Positions 1-8,987 of a DNA stretch of 64,000 nt are shown piece after piece (position 1 is the stretch's first letter; every line of letters begins with the position of its first letter). The notes beneath the pieces are model-generated. The model saw only the letters and a list, made by a program, of their open reading frames with translations. It ran no database searches and was not told the origin of the DNA. Where the stretch lies: contig NZ_MSTQ01000006.1 of the NCBI RefSeq assembly GCF_001945365.1, positions 248,001 through 312,000 of the forward strand, read 5' to 3'. The stretch comes from Pseudomonas reinekei. Lineage in GTDB: Bacteria; Pseudomonadota; Gammaproteobacteria; Pseudomonadales; Pseudomonadaceae. The position numbers were made by a program, and so were the translations under genes.

Positions 1-873
1 GGCCCGGCGCATGCGGCGATTCTGTCGCAGCCACCGGGTTCGGTGGCGGGGCGTTTCCGTACCACCGAGCAAGGGGAAATGATTCGTTTCAAATTCGGCC
101 TGCCGGACATCGCCGAACAAAACCTCAATCTGTACTTGGCGGCGGTGCTCGAAGCGACCTTGCTGCCACCGCCACCTCCGACGCCCGAATGGCGCCACTT
201 GATGGACGAACTGGCCGCCGATGGGGTCAGCGCCTACCGTGCCGTGGTGCGGGAGAACCCGCAGTTCGTCGAGTACTTCCGCCAGTCGACCCCGGAACAG
301 GAATTGGGACGCTTGCCACTGGGCAGTCGCCCGGCCAAGCGCCGCGCCGGCGGCATCGAAAGCCTGCGGGCCATCCCGTGGATCTTCGGCTGGACGCAGA
401 CGCGCCTGATGCTGCCGGCCTGGCTAGGCTGGGAGGCGGCGCTAAGCAATGCGCTGGAGCGTGGCGAGGGCGAGTTGCTGGGGCAGATGCGCGAGCAGTG
501 GCCGTTCTTCCGCACCCGCATCGACATGCTGGAAATGGTCCTGGCCAAGGCCGACGCCGATATCGCGCAATCTTACGATGCGCGCTTGGTCGAGCCGGAT
601 CTGCTGCCGTTGGGCGTGCACTTACGCGACCTATTGTCGCAGGCGTGCTCGATCGTGCTGGGGCTGACCGGTCAGTCGCAACTACTGGCACATAGCCCAG
701 CCACCCTCGAATTCATCCGCTTGCGCAACACCTACCTCGACCCGCTTCATCTATTGCAGGCCGAGTTGCTGGCGCGTTCACGGCAACAGGATGTGGCGCA
801 GGGCAGCCCGGTGGAGCAAGCGTTGCTGGTGTCTGTGGCGGGGATTGCCGCCGGTTTGCGAAATACCGGCTAA
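1..873 (+). CDS. ppc: Phosphoenolpyruvate carboxylase, C-terminal part (5' end outside window)
   Basis: Carboxylates phosphoenolpyruvate to oxaloacetate, refilling the TCA cycle in the cytoplasm. The frame is open from base 1, so only about the last 290 residues are present. It opens with [15 protein letters not shown], then [10 protein letters not shown], the glycine-rich and arginine-containing active-site region of PEPC, and ends with the conserved [10 protein letters not shown] and a C-terminal IAAGLRNTG. The final NTG is the usual PEPC terminus. The GTG at 43 is an internal valine, not a start. The gene lies upstream of adk on the same strand, as in other pseudomonads. Confidence 0.97.
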   Translation, partial: GPAHAAILSQPPGSVAGRFRTTEQGEMIRFKFGLPDIAEQNLNLYLAAVLEATLLPPPPPTPEWRHLMDELAADGVSAYRAVVRENPQFVEYFRQSTPEQELGRLPLGSRPAKRRAGGIESLRAIPWIFGWTQTRLMLPAWLGWEAALSNALERGEGELLGQMREQWPFFRTRIDMLEMVLAKADADIAQSYDARLVEPDLLPLGVHLRDLLSQACSIVLGLTGQSQLLAHSPATLEFIRLRNTYLDPLHLLQAELLARSRQQDVAQGSPVEQALLVSVAGIAAGLRNTG

Positions 874-1128
874 GGTTTTTGTCGTTGGCCATGGCATCCG
901 GAGCATTGGCCGGATGCCGCCGCGCGCCGCGGATAAAAGTGCGGCCAGGCGACAGTTAATGTTGGGGTTGCGACTAGGCAAACCGTGTCCAAAGGTCTCA
1001 GCCGAGGCTGGTTTCTCCGACTTTTGGCGGCTTGTGTGGGCGCAGCCTGCTGTGTATCTTGATCAGCCTTTGGCCGTTTGGGCGGTCACGACCCTATTTT
1101 TGAGATTGGCCCCACGAGGCGAATCTGA

Positions 1129-1809
<681 letters not shown>

Positions 1810-1833
1810 AAAGTCTGATCCGCTGCATCACCC

Positions 1834-1862
1834 ACGGCCCGCTTGCGGGCCGTAGTTGTTTA
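1834..1862 (+). terminator. Rho-independent terminator after adk
   Basis: Perfect inverted repeat ACGGCCCGC (1834-1842) and GCGGGCCGT (1845-1853), followed by the T-rich AGTTGTTT. It lies 25 bases after the adk stop and before tsaB. Confidence 0.75.
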
Positions 1863-1904
1863 TACTGACGCACTTTTTTCTGACCTCTTGTTACGGAAAC
1901 ATCG

Positions 1905-2579
1905 ATGAGCACCTTGTTGGCCCTGGACACCGCGACTGAAGCTTGCTCCGTTGCCTTGCTGCATGACGGCAAAGTCACGAGCCATTACGAGGTGATCCCG
2001 CGCTTGCATGCGCAGAAACTGCTGCCGATGATCCAGCAGTTGCTGGCCGACGCCGGCACCACCCTGCAAGCGGTCGATGCCATCGCTTTCGGCCGCGGCC
2101 CGGGCGCCTTCACCGGCGTGCGAATTGCCATCGGCGTCGTCCAGGGGCTGGCGTTCGCGCTGGATCGCCCAGTGTTGCCGGTGTCGAACCTCGCCGTACT
2201 GGCCCAGCGCGCTTACCGCGAACAGGGTGTGAGCCAGGTTGCAGCCGCTATCGATGCACGCATGGACGAGGTGTATTGGGGGTGTTACCGCGAAACGGCA
2301 GGGGAGATGCGGCTGGTCGGCGCTGAAGCCGTATTGCCGCCCGAGTCCGCCGCATTGCCGGCTGATGCCAGCGGCGAATGGTTTGGCGCCGGTACCGGCT
2401 GGGGTTATGGTGAGCGTATCGCGGTCAGCCTGAGCGGGCAGGACGCGGGCATGCTGCCCCATGCCGAAGACTTGCTGACCCTGGCGCGGTTTGCCTGGGA
2501 GCGTGGCGAGGCCATCGTCGCCGATAATGCGCAGCCTGTTTATCTGCGGGACAAAGTGGCGACGCCGAAGGCACGTTAA
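1905..2579 (+). CDS. tsaB: tRNA threonylcarbamoyladenosine biosynthesis protein TsaB
   Basis: Scaffold partner of TsaD in the TsaB-TsaD-TsaE complex that makes t6A37 on ANN-decoding tRNAs. It has 224 residues and an ASKHA fold: the N-terminus MSTLLALDTATEACSVAL is the first phosphate-loop-like strand-turn-strand, followed by the family motif GRGPGAFTGVRI (about residues 65-76) and an AIDARMDEVYWG segment. It lacks the metal-binding HxxxH of TsaD, which distinguishes TsaB from it. It is separated from adk by a terminator and ends before a REP palindrome. Functionally it connects to tcdA at 21,741, which modifies t6A further. Confidence 0.95.
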   Translation: MSTLLALDTATEACSVALLHDGKVTSHYEVIPRLHAQKLLPMIQQLLADAGTTLQAVDAIAFGRGPGAFTGVRIAIGVVQGLAFALDRPVLPVSNLAVLAQRAYREQGVSQVAAAIDARMDEVYWGCYRETAGEMRLVGAEAVLPPESAALPADASGEWFGAGTGWGYGERIAVSLSGQDAGMLPHAEDLLTLARFAWERGEAIVADNAQPVYLRDKVATPKAR

Positions 2580-2608
2580 TCCACCAGGTTCGCCGGTGAG
2601 GATGCGTT

Positions 2609-2638
2609 TGTGGCGAGGGAGCTTGCTCCCTCGCCACA
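2609..2638. repeat. REP-type palindrome
   Basis: Perfect 14-base inverted repeat TGTGGCGAGGGAGC / GCTCCCTCGCCACA around a central TT. It is a variant of the short extragenic palindromes common in fluorescent pseudomonads and may also form a hairpin downstream of tsaB. Confidence 0.75.
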
Positions 2639-2725
2639 TCTTGTTCCAATTTGGCCAATCGTCGTTTTCTAACCGTAGCTTTTAAACCTTTTGCCTTTTA
2701 TGTGTTCTAGTTATCACTCGGCGGT

Positions 2726-2754
2726 TTGCGAAGTGGGCTGTGCGCCACTAAACT
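2726..2754 (+). promoter_or_regulatory. Sigma70-type promoter for the 2782 gene
   Basis: TTGCGA at 2726-2731 and TAAACT at 2749-2754 are separated by exactly 17 bases, 27 bases before the ATG at 2782. Found by eye; no experimental support. Confidence 0.5.
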
Positions 2755-2781
2755 GCCATCACTGATACCGAGCATGCATTT

Positions 2782-3087
2782 ATGCGTATAGACGGCATTT
2801 CCTCTCAGTCCTACCCCATCAAGCGCAAGCCTCGCAAAGGCCATGTGGTGGAGGACGAGTCCGTCGAAATTGACGGCGATGCGGAATTTCCGTCCGAAGA
2901 GCAACTGGCCGCTCGTGCCGCCAAATCCGCTGCGCAACGCCTGAGCAATCTTCCCGCCCGCCAGCAAGACATGCTTTACCACCGCGCGATGAGCAAAAGT
3001 GTGGCGATGGCCCTGGCCAGCTACCTCAGCACCGCCGGTTTCGTCGATTGGGATGCGGAAGTGCTGGGTCTCGACCTGTACATCTGA
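2782..3087 (+). CDS. Conserved hypothetical protein, 101 aa
   Basis: Function not recognised. It is a small, soluble, charged protein: residues 1-25 are basic (IKRKPRKG), residues 25-43 are acidic (VEDESVEIDGDAEFPSEEQ), then comes an alanine-rich helical C-terminal half ending DAEVLGLDLYI. There is no signal peptide or membrane segment. Its TGA overlaps the next ATG by one base, so it is probably translationally coupled to the YecE-family gene. A good sigma70-like promoter sits 27 bases upstream, while the ribosome-binding site is weak. Codon use matches the neighbours, supporting a real gene, probably restricted to pseudomonads. Confidence 0.75.
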   Translation: MRIDGISSQSYPIKRKPRKGHVVEDESVEIDGDAEFPSEEQLAARAAKSAAQRLSNLPARQQDMLYHRAMSKSVAMALASYLSTAGFVDWDAEVLGLDLYI

Positions 3088-3947
3088 TGTTGCTGCCTTA
3101 CTACCTCGGCTGCCCATCCTGGAGTGAAAACGCCTGGCGCGACTCTCTGTACCCGCCGGACGCCAGGTCCAGCGACTTTCTTGCTCTCTATTCCCAAGTA
3201 TTCAACGCCGTAGAAGGCAATACGACCTTCTACGCGAGCCCGGCTGCCAGTACCGTGCAGCGCTGGGCCGAGACGATGCCCGAGCACTTCCGTTTCACCG
3301 CCAAGTTCCCCGGCGACATCAGCCACGGTGGTGACCTGCGTGAACAGCTGACCGCCGCTGAAACCTTCACCCGACTGCTCAGCCCCTTGGGCGAACGGGT
3401 ATCGCCGCTGTGGCTGCAACTGTCGAAAAGCTTCACCCCGCAACGCTTGCCCGAGCTGGCTGCGTTCATCGATGCGCTGGAGCGGCCATTGGCAGTGGAA
3501 GTGCGGCACGATGATTTCTTTGCCAAGGGTGACAGCGAACGAATGCTCAATCGCCTCTTGCTGGATCGCGGCGTTGAACGCATCTGTCTCGACCCGCGCG
3601 CCCTGTTCAGCTGCACGTCAACCGCTCCGTCGGTGCTTCACGCGCAATCGAAGAAACCGCGTGTTCCTCCTCGTCCGGCGGCGTTCACCCAGTTCCCGCA
3701 GGTGCGTTTCATCGGTCATCCAGAACTGGAGGCCAATGACCCGTTTCTGCTGCCATGGGTGGAGAAAATCGCCCAGTGGATCGAAGAAGGTCGCACGCCG
3801 TATATCTTCCTGCACACCGCCGACAACCTGCTGGCGGCGAAACTGGCGCAGCGTTTTCACCGTCGCCTGATGCTGCGATTGCCTGGCTTGCCAGCGTTGC
3901 CTGAGTTATACAGAGAACCCGCCGCCGAGCAACTTGGCTTACTCTGA
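3087..3947 (+). CDS. YecE/DUF72 family protein
   Basis: DUF72 proteins adopt a TIM-barrel fold; their biochemical role is not established. This 286-residue copy has the family's opening YYLGCPSW (residues 5-12), the VEGNTTFY motif (42-49) and FTAKFPGDISH (about 70-80). Length is slightly above the usual 240-280. The start is set at ATG 3087, which overlaps the preceding stop (TGATG); a longer reading from 3048 would add residues unlike the family. It is co-transcribed with the small gene before it. Confidence 0.88.
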   Translation: MLLPYYLGCPSWSENAWRDSLYPPDARSSDFLALYSQVFNAVEGNTTFYASPAASTVQRWAETMPEHFRFTAKFPGDISHGGDLREQLTAAETFTRLLSPLGERVSPLWLQLSKSFTPQRLPELAAFIDALERPLAVEVRHDDFFAKGDSERMLNRLLLDRGVERICLDPRALFSCTSTAPSVLHAQSKKPRVPPRPAAFTQFPQVRFIGHPELEANDPFLLPWVEKIAQWIEEGRTPYIFLHTADNLLAAKLAQRFHRRLMLRLPGLPALPELYREPAAEQLGLL

Positions 3948-3980
3948 AGGCGGATTCGTTCGCCCTTCAGGAGCCTGCCA

Positions 3981-4802
3981 ATGGATGCGCAAACCCTTCG
4001 AGCCCAAGCGTTCAAAGCCTTGCATGAGCGCAACGGCGTTTTTGTGATTCCTAATCCTTGGGATGCCGGTTCGGCAAAAATGCTCGCCAGCCTGGGGTTC
4101 GAGGCGCTGGCAACCACCAGTGCCGGTTACGCGTTTTCCAAGGCACGCCCCGATGGTGGATTGACTCTGGACGAAACCCTGGACAACGTCCGGGCGATCG
4201 TCGCCGCCACCGATTTGCCGGTCGCAGTCGATCTGGAAAACGGTTTTGCCGATGACCCGGTCGATTGCGCAAAAAGCCTATTGCGCGCGGCGGAGGCCGG
4301 GGCGGTGGGGGGCTCGATCGAGGATGCCACCGGCCGTGCGGATGCTCCAATCTTTTGTTTCGAGCACGCCGTGGCGCGCATTGAGGCCGCCGTCGCTGCC
4401 GCCCGCAGCTTGCCTTTCCCTTTCACGCTGACAGCCCGGGCGGAAAACTTCCTGCATGGCAATCCGGACCTCGACGATACCATTCGCCGTCTGCAAGCGT
4501 TCGCTGAGGCTGGCGCCGACGTGTTATATGCGCCGGGGTTGCGCAGTGCCGAAGACGTGCTGGCGGTGGTCCGCGCGGTGGCGCCGAAACCGGTCAATGT
4601 GTTGATGTCCGGCGGCCTGAAGCTGAAGGTCGAGCAGTTGAGGGGAATGGGCGTCAAGCGCATCAGTGTCGGCTCGGCGCTGGCACTGGCGGCGTTGGGC
4701 GAGTTCTACCGCGCCGCCGAAGAAATCCAGACGTCAGGCACTTTCGGATTCACTTCTCGAAGCATGCCGTATGCCCAAGCCAATCAATTGTTCAAGGGTT
4801 AA
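3981..4802 (+). CDS. Isocitrate lyase/PEP mutase superfamily protein
   Basis: A 273-residue TIM-barrel protein of the PEP mutase/isocitrate lyase superfamily. Visible markers are NPWDAGSA (25-32), TTSAGYAFS (45-53), the metal-ligand-type VDLENGF (83-89), GSIEDATG (111-118) and LTARAENF (150-157). The lyase catalytic loop K(K/R)CGH, which would follow the IED strand in isocitrate or methylisocitrate lyase, is absent, so it should not be called prpB or aceA. A C-C or C-P bond lyase or hydrolase on a 2-oxo/carboxylate substrate is the family-level inference. AGGAG at about 3970 gives a good ribosome-binding site. The extensin-like gene starts 2 bases after its stop. Confidence 0.85.
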   Translation: MDAQTLRAQAFKALHERNGVFVIPNPWDAGSAKMLASLGFEALATTSAGYAFSKARPDGGLTLDETLDNVRAIVAATDLPVAVDLENGFADDPVDCAKSLLRAAEAGAVGGSIEDATGRADAPIFCFEHAVARIEAAVAAARSLPFPFTLTARAENFLHGNPDLDDTIRRLQAFAEAGADVLYAPGLRSAEDVLAVVRAVAPKPVNVLMSGGLKLKVEQLRGMGVKRISVGSALALAALGEFYRAAEEIQTSGTFGFTSRSMPYAQANQLFKG

Positions 4803-4804
4803 GC

Positions 4805-5500
4805 ATGGGCGGCGGCCGTTGGTTCCTGCTGCTGTTGCTGATCATTGGCGGCGCGGTGTTCAGCGTCTGGCGCGGGTGGCTGGACATCCCGCCGCAGTGG
4901 AATCCATGGGCACCGCTGGACGTGAAAGCCACGCCGAACCTGCTGACCCGCTACAAGTTGATGCGCCTGCACGATGAGCCGCAGCTCTGCATGCAAGCCT
5001 TGAGCAGTTCCGGTTTGCGGGTAGCCCCGCAAGCCGACAGCCCCGACGCCAAATGCCCGCTCACCGACGCACTGCGCGTGCAGGGCGGCGATGTGGCCCT
5101 GAGCAGCAGTTTCATCGCCAGTTGCCGCCTGGCCGTGTCATTCGCGCTGTTCGAGCATCACGCCCTGCAACCGGCGGCGCAGAAGGTCTACGGACAAGCG
5201 GTCACGCGTGTCGATCATCTCGGCAGCTTTGCCTGTCGCAATGTCTACAACCGTGAGAGTGGCCGGCTCAGTCAGCACGCGTCGGCCAATGCGCTGGACA
5301 TCGCCGGTTTTCGACTGGCGGATGGTCGAACCATCAGCGTGCTCAAGGATTGGCCCAAGGACAATCAGGATGCGCAGTTTCTAAGACAGGTCCGCGATGG
5401 CGCCTGTGGCCTGTTCAGTGTGGTCTTGAGTCCGGATTACAACGCCGCCCATCGCAATCACTTTCATGTGGATGCCGGGCCTTGGTGGGTGTGTCGTTGA
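4805..5500 (+). CDS. Extensin-like C-terminal domain protein, membrane-anchored
   Basis: 231 residues. A single hydrophobic segment (about 6-22) acts as signal anchor, placing the rest in the periplasm. The extensin-C domain carries SQHASANALDIAGF (156-169) and HRNHFHVD (216-223). The spacing of H158, D165, H219 and H221 resembles the zinc-binding set of M15-type D-Ala-D-Ala peptidases, suggesting a role at peptidoglycan, though not proven. Cysteines at 62, 84, 107, 144, 201 and 230 could form three disulfides, consistent with periplasmic location. It is probably coupled to the PEP-mutase-like gene 2 bases upstream. Confidence 0.85.
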   Translation: MGGGRWFLLLLLIIGGAVFSVWRGWLDIPPQWNPWAPLDVKATPNLLTRYKLMRLHDEPQLCMQALSSSGLRVAPQADSPDAKCPLTDALRVQGGDVALSSSFIASCRLAVSFALFEHHALQPAAQKVYGQAVTRVDHLGSFACRNVYNRESGRLSQHASANALDIAGFRLADGRTISVLKDWPKDNQDAQFLRQVRDGACGLFSVVLSPDYNAAHRNHFHVDAGPWWVCR

Positions 5501-5515
5501 GTCGGTCGTTGAGGC

Positions 5516-6136
5516 TCAGGCGGCGAGGCGCAGGTTCTGCAGGATGATCGGTCGCGCCCAGCCATTATCGAAATCGAGTTGTTTCTGTTGCTCCACCAAT
5601 TCCTCTGGTGAGAACGGCGGGAACGGTTTGTCCAGCAGATCGAGTTCGAACTCGGCAACCGGCAGGTGCAGCGGACGCGGTTGCGGGGCGGGGCCGGCTT
5701 CTGGCAACGGCTGACCGGCGGTCAACACGATCGGACGCACCCAGCCGCTTTCGAAATCCTGTTGTTTCTGTTGAGCGACGATTTCTTCCGCCGGGAACGG
5801 TGGGAACGGCTTGTCAGCCAGGTCCATTTCGAATTCGGCGATCGGCAGGAAGAGGGGCTCGGGCGGGCGAATCTCGTTGTCCTTCACATCGCATTCACGC
5901 TGGGAAACGATGTGCGCCAGCAGATCGCTGCCGACGGTGGGTTCAACCGGGCTTTCGATATCGACCGGTGGAAAGTTCAGCGATTCAGGCAGCACTGCAC
6001 CCGACTGCTCGGCCAGCGCTCGGGCAAAGAAATCCTGCCAGATGTGGCTGACGCCGCTCAGTGCCTGGGTGTTTCGCAGGTTGTAGTCGCCGTAGGGCGA
6101 GATAAAACCTGAGATGGTGGGTTGAATGTCTGACAT
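5516..6136 (-). CDS. Hypothetical protein with an internal 43-residue duplication
   Basis: Function not recognised. Of the 206 residues, the first 90 are a non-repeated region (MSDIQPTISGFISPYGDYNL...) with no signal peptide. Residues 96-138 and 157-199 are two copies of one module, each running LP(I/V)AEFE.DL.DKPFPPF..EE.V.QQKQ.DF..GW.RPI.L, identical at 30 of 43 positions. They are joined by a proline-rich linker (about 139-156). It is convergent with the extensin-like gene (15 bases apart) and divergent from rsmJ. The repeat and proline content suggest a protein-protein interaction or scaffold role, but that is a guess. Confidence 0.8.
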   Translation of the reverse strand: MSDIQPTISGFISPYGDYNLRNTQALSGVSHIWQDFFARALAEQSGAVLPESLNFPPVDIESPVEPTVGSDLLAHIVSQRECDVKDNEIRPPEPLFLPIAEFEMDLADKPFPPFPAEEIVAQQKQQDFESGWVRPIVLTAGQPLPEAGPAPQPRPLHLPVAEFELDLLDKPFPPFSPEELVEQQKQLDFDNGWARPIILQNLRLAA

Positions 6137-6184
6137 TTCTCTCGGTCGACGCTCAGCTCTGGCAAAATGCTCGATAGTTTTGTT

Positions 6185-6203
6185 ATCGGCCGTTTTTGCC
6201 GAT
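6185..6203. other. Inverted repeat between divergent genes
   Basis: ATCGGC (6185-6190) and GCCGAT (6198-6203) flank a 7-base T-rich loop in the 93-base gap between the duplicated-motif gene and rsmJ. It could be an operator or a hairpin near the rsmJ 5' end. Confidence 0.3.
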
Positions 6204-6229
6204 CATTAATTTTTTGAGCGTGTTTTCCG

Positions 6230-7012
6230 ATGATTGATCAACCCGCGGCCTGCCGCATCCATGTCGAGGCGTTGAGCGCAGCCTTCGAACCACAAGCCGA
6301 GCAATGGGCCGAACGTCTGGGCCTGCCGCTGCAGGTGGATGAGGGTGAGTTCGCGTTGCAGGTGGGCGACCAGGGTTTACAGCTGCAACAGCTGGGGCCG
6401 GATGCACCGGGGCCGGTGCGGGTGGACTTCGTCGAGGGTGGCGCGGCGCATCGTCGTTTGTACGGCGGTGGCAGCGGGCAGATGATCGCCAAGGCTGTTG
6501 GCATCGCGCAGGGCGTGCGTCCGCGGGTGCTGGATGCCACGGCGGGGCTGGGCAAGGACGCATTCGTGCTGGCCAGCCTCGGCTGCGAGATGAGCCTGAT
6601 CGAACGTCAGCCATTGATCGGCGCCTTGCTCGAGGATGGTCTGGCCCGTGGTGCGGAAGATTTCGAGGTGGCGCCGATCGTGGCGCGGATGCGTTTGCTC
6701 AAGGGCAACTCGATCGAGGTAATGCGCAACTGGGAAGGCGAGCCGCCGCAGGTGATCTATCTCGACCCGATGTTCCCGCACCGCGAGAAAACCGCGCTGG
6801 TGAAGAAGGAAATGCGCCTGTTCCGGCCGTTGGTGGGTGATGACCCGGATGCTCCGGCGTTGCTTGAAGCGGCTCTGGCCCTGGCCAGCCACCGGGTGGT
6901 GGTCAAGCGCCCACGCAAGGCGCCGAGTATCGAGGGGCCGAAGCCGAGTCACGCGCTGGATGGCAAGTCCAGTCGATATGACATCTACCCGAAGAAAGCG
7001 CTGAAGCCCTGA
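6230..7012 (+). CDS. rsmJ: 16S rRNA (guanine1516-N2)-methyltransferase
   Basis: SAM-dependent methyltransferase acting on G1516 of 16S rRNA in the small subunit. It has 260 residues. The SAM-binding motif DATAGLGKD is at 102-110, an acidic strand end at MSLIERQP (121-128), and the family's catalytic [12 protein letters not shown] at 176-187, which replaces the NPPY/DPPY of related enzymes. The C-terminal [10 protein letters not shown] is also typical. The ribosome-binding site is poor. The gene is followed by two REP elements and a convergent mexL-type repressor. Confidence 0.95.
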   Translation: MIDQPAACRIHVEALSAAFEPQAEQWAERLGLPLQVDEGEFALQVGDQGLQLQQLGPDAPGPVRVDFVEGGAAHRRLYGGGSGQMIAKAVGIAQGVRPRVLDATAGLGKDAFVLASLGCEMSLIERQPLIGALLEDGLARGAEDFEVAPIVARMRLLKGNSIEVMRNWEGEPPQVIYLDPMFPHREKTALVKKEMRLFRPLVGDDPDAPALLEAALALASHRVVVKRPRKAPSIEGPKPSHALDGKSSRYDIYPKKALKP

Positions 7013-7026
7013 GACCGAGTCGCCCC

Positions 7027-7115
7027 ATCGCGGGCAAGCCCGCTCCCACGGGGTTTGTGGTGGGCTCAAGAAATGAGATCACCCCGGACCCTGTGGGAGC
7101 TGGCTTGCCAGCGAT
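7027..7115. repeat. Two REP elements, tail-out orientation
   Basis: A reverse-orientation REP at 7027-7049 (ends CCCGCTCCCAC) and a forward one at 7092-7115 (begins TGTGGGAGCTGGCTTGCC) fill the space between rsmJ and the convergent repressor gene. The order is opposite to the head-out doublets elsewhere in this window. Confidence 0.75.
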
Positions 7116-7148
7116 AGCGCCTGTTCAGACACAACAATCCCGTCAGGC

Positions 7149-7787
7149 TCACTCAGGCCGATAAGCCCGCATGAACAACTCCACCACTTCCTGCACATGG
7201 CTCTCGGCGGCCTCGTCATCCAACGGTTCGCCACAGCCAAACAGCAAGCGGAAATTTGCTGCCCCCTTGAGCAGGCAGAAGAAGTGTTCCGCTGCATTGC
7301 GCGGTTTATTGATGCTCAGCACGCCACTCTGATCGATCTTGGTCAGCAACCGCTCCATGCCTTGCAACATGCGCTGGGGCCCCGCCTCGAAGAAGATCAG
7401 CGATAATTTCGGATCCTGGCTACCCAGGGCCATGATCAGGCGATGCAGGTTCAGCGACTCGTCACTGTTGATCAGATGATGAAAGCCGCGCGCGATGTTC
7501 AACAGCACGGTGTCCACCGAAACGCCTTCCGGCAATTCAAAAAACAGCGTCGGCAGTTGTTCTTCGCACTTGGCCATTACGGCGGCGGAGAACAGCGTTT
7601 CCTTGTCGTTGAAATGGCTGTAGACCGTCAGCTTCGACACCCCGGCCTCGGCTGCGACGGCATCCATGCTGGTGTTGGCATAACCCTTACTCAAAAACAG
7701 CGTTTTCGCCGCATCGAGAATGGCCTGGCGCTTGACCAAATCCTTGGGTCTGCCTGGGCCACTGGGTGCTGAAGGATTGTTCGACAT
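7149..7787 (-). CDS. mexL: TetR/AcrR-family repressor, MexL-like
   Basis: 212 residues, the length of P. aeruginosa MexL. The N-terminal helix-turn-helix covers about residues 38-61 (NTSMDAVAAEAGVSKLTVYSHF), followed by an alpha-helical ligand-binding half with TetR_C-type FHHLINSDES. It is divergent from a membrane-fusion/RND pair, the arrangement of mexL and mexJK between rsmJ- and plsB-type genes in P. aeruginosa. By analogy it represses the efflux operon and itself. A dyad (ATACT-N4-AGTAT, 7830-7843) over the pump promoter is the likely operator. Assignment to MexL rests on synteny and length rather than an alignment. Confidence 0.85.
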   Translation of the reverse strand: MSNNPSAPSGPGRPKDLVKRQAILDAAKTLFLSKGYANTSMDAVAAEAGVSKLTVYSHFNDKETLFSAAVMAKCEEQLPTLFFELPEGVSVDTVLLNIARGFHHLINSDESLNLHRLIMALGSQDPKLSLIFFEAGPQRMLQGMERLLTKIDQSGVLSINKPRNAAEHFFCLLKGAANFRLLFGCGEPLDDEAAESHVQEVVELFMRAYRPE

Positions 7788-7815
7788 ATTCGCTTTTATT
7801 ACTGGACTGGTGAGT

Positions 7816-7846
7816 TTGCTATTAATAACATACTCGTCAGTATAAT
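7816..7846 (+). promoter_or_regulatory. mexJ promoter with overlapping dyad (candidate MexL operator)
   Basis: A consensus -10 TATAAT lies at 7841-7846; the best -35 is TTGCTA at 7816-7821 with a long 19-base spacer. The inverted repeat ATACT (7830-7834) / AGTAT (7839-7843) overlaps the spacer and -10, where a bound repressor would block RNA polymerase. Confidence 0.5.
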
Positions 7847-7880
7847 TATTCCAAGCACCATTAGCGAAAGGTCCTTCACC

Positions 7881-8981
7881 ATGTTCCGCTATGCCTTGCC
7901 CCTCGCATTGCCAGTCAGTCTGGCGTTTTTATTGACTGCGTGTGGTCACGACGAGGCGCCGCAGGTCAGCGTTCGCCCGGCCATTGTGGTTCAGCCAGAG
8001 GCTTCGACACAGGCGATGGAAAGCTATCCCGGTGAAGTCCGTGCCCGCTATGAACCGGATCTGGCGTTCCGCATCGGCGGCAAAGTCAGCCGACGACTGG
8101 TCGATGAGGGGCAGCGGGTCAAGGCCGATCAACCGCTGGCCGAGCTCGATCCCCAGGACGTACGCCTGCAACTGGAGGCCACCCGCGCCCAGGTCGCTGC
8201 CGCCGAAGCCAACCTGAACATGGTGCGCGCCGAGCGTGATCGCTATAAAACGTTGATGGATCGTCAGCTGGTCAGCCGCTCGCAGTACGACAATCACGAA
8301 AACCTTTACCGCTCCGGTGAAGCGCGTCTCAAGCAAATCAAAGCCGAATTCAACGTATCGACCAACCAGGCCAGTTACGCGGTGCTGCGTGCGCCGCAGG
8401 ACGGCGTGGTGGCCAAGCGCTCGGTGGAAGTCGGGCAAGTGGTCGCGGCCGGGCAAACGGTGTTTACCCTGGCTACGGATGGCGAGCGCGAAGTGTTGAT
8501 CAGCCTGCCGGAACAGAGCTTCGGCCGTTTCAAGGTGGGTCAGCCAGTGTCGGTGGAACTGTGGACGCAACCGGATCAGCGTTTCGCCGGGCGCATTCGT
8601 GAACTGTCGCCTGCGGCCGATCCAAAGTCCCGCACCTTCGCCGCTCGCATCGCATTCACCGGTGGCAAGGTGGCGGCCGAACTTGGCCAGAGCGCCCGGG
8701 TGTTCGTGCAGACGGCCGAAGCCGCGCCTTTGTCAGTGCCGCTTTCTGCACTGACGGCGGAAAATGGCGTGACGTATGTCTGGGTCGTCAGCGCCAATAA
8801 CACCTTGAAAAGGACCCCGGTGCGGGTCGGTGCCTTCGGCGAGAAAACCGTGCCGGTGCTCGAAGGCCTCAACGCCAGCGACTGGGTAGTGGCCGCTGGC
8901 GTCCATGTGCTTCTCGACGGGCAACAAGTGCGCCCGGTGGATCGCTCCAACCGCGTGGTCAACCTGGCCGACAAGGAGTAA
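7881..8981 (+). CDS. mexJ: RND efflux membrane fusion lipoprotein, MexJ-like
   Basis: Periplasmic adaptor linking the inner-membrane RND pump to an outer-membrane channel. It has 366 residues. The signal peptide ends in a lipobox LLTAC with the lipidated cysteine at 21. The following order is standard for HlyD/AcrA adaptors: beta-barrel/lipoyl half (YPGEVRARYEPDLAFRIGGKV), alpha-hairpin (about 90-155, AQVAAAEANLNMVRAERDRY), second lipoyl half (APQDGVVAKRSVEVGQVV) and C-terminal beta-barrel. AAGG precedes the ATG. The pump gene follows after 6 bases, so the two form one operon under the divergent repressor. Confidence 0.93.
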   Translation: MFRYALPLALPVSLAFLLTACGHDEAPQVSVRPAIVVQPEASTQAMESYPGEVRARYEPDLAFRIGGKVSRRLVDEGQRVKADQPLAELDPQDVRLQLEATRAQVAAAEANLNMVRAERDRYKTLMDRQLVSRSQYDNHENLYRSGEARLKQIKAEFNVSTNQASYAVLRAPQDGVVAKRSVEVGQVVAAGQTVFTLATDGEREVLISLPEQSFGRFKVGQPVSVELWTQPDQRFAGRIRELSPAADPKSRTFAARIAFTGGKVAAELGQSARVFVQTAEAAPLSVPLSALTAENGVTYVWVVSANNTLKRTPVRVGAFGEKTVPVLEGLNASDWVVAAGVHVLLDGQQVRPVDRSNRVVNLADKE

Positions 8982-8987
8982 TCCCCG

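Noticed and set aside
7027..7115. Possible CRISPR-like repeat pair
   Set aside because: The two units are inverted REP elements with the standard GTGGGAGC core, not direct repeats with unique spacers; no cas genes are present.
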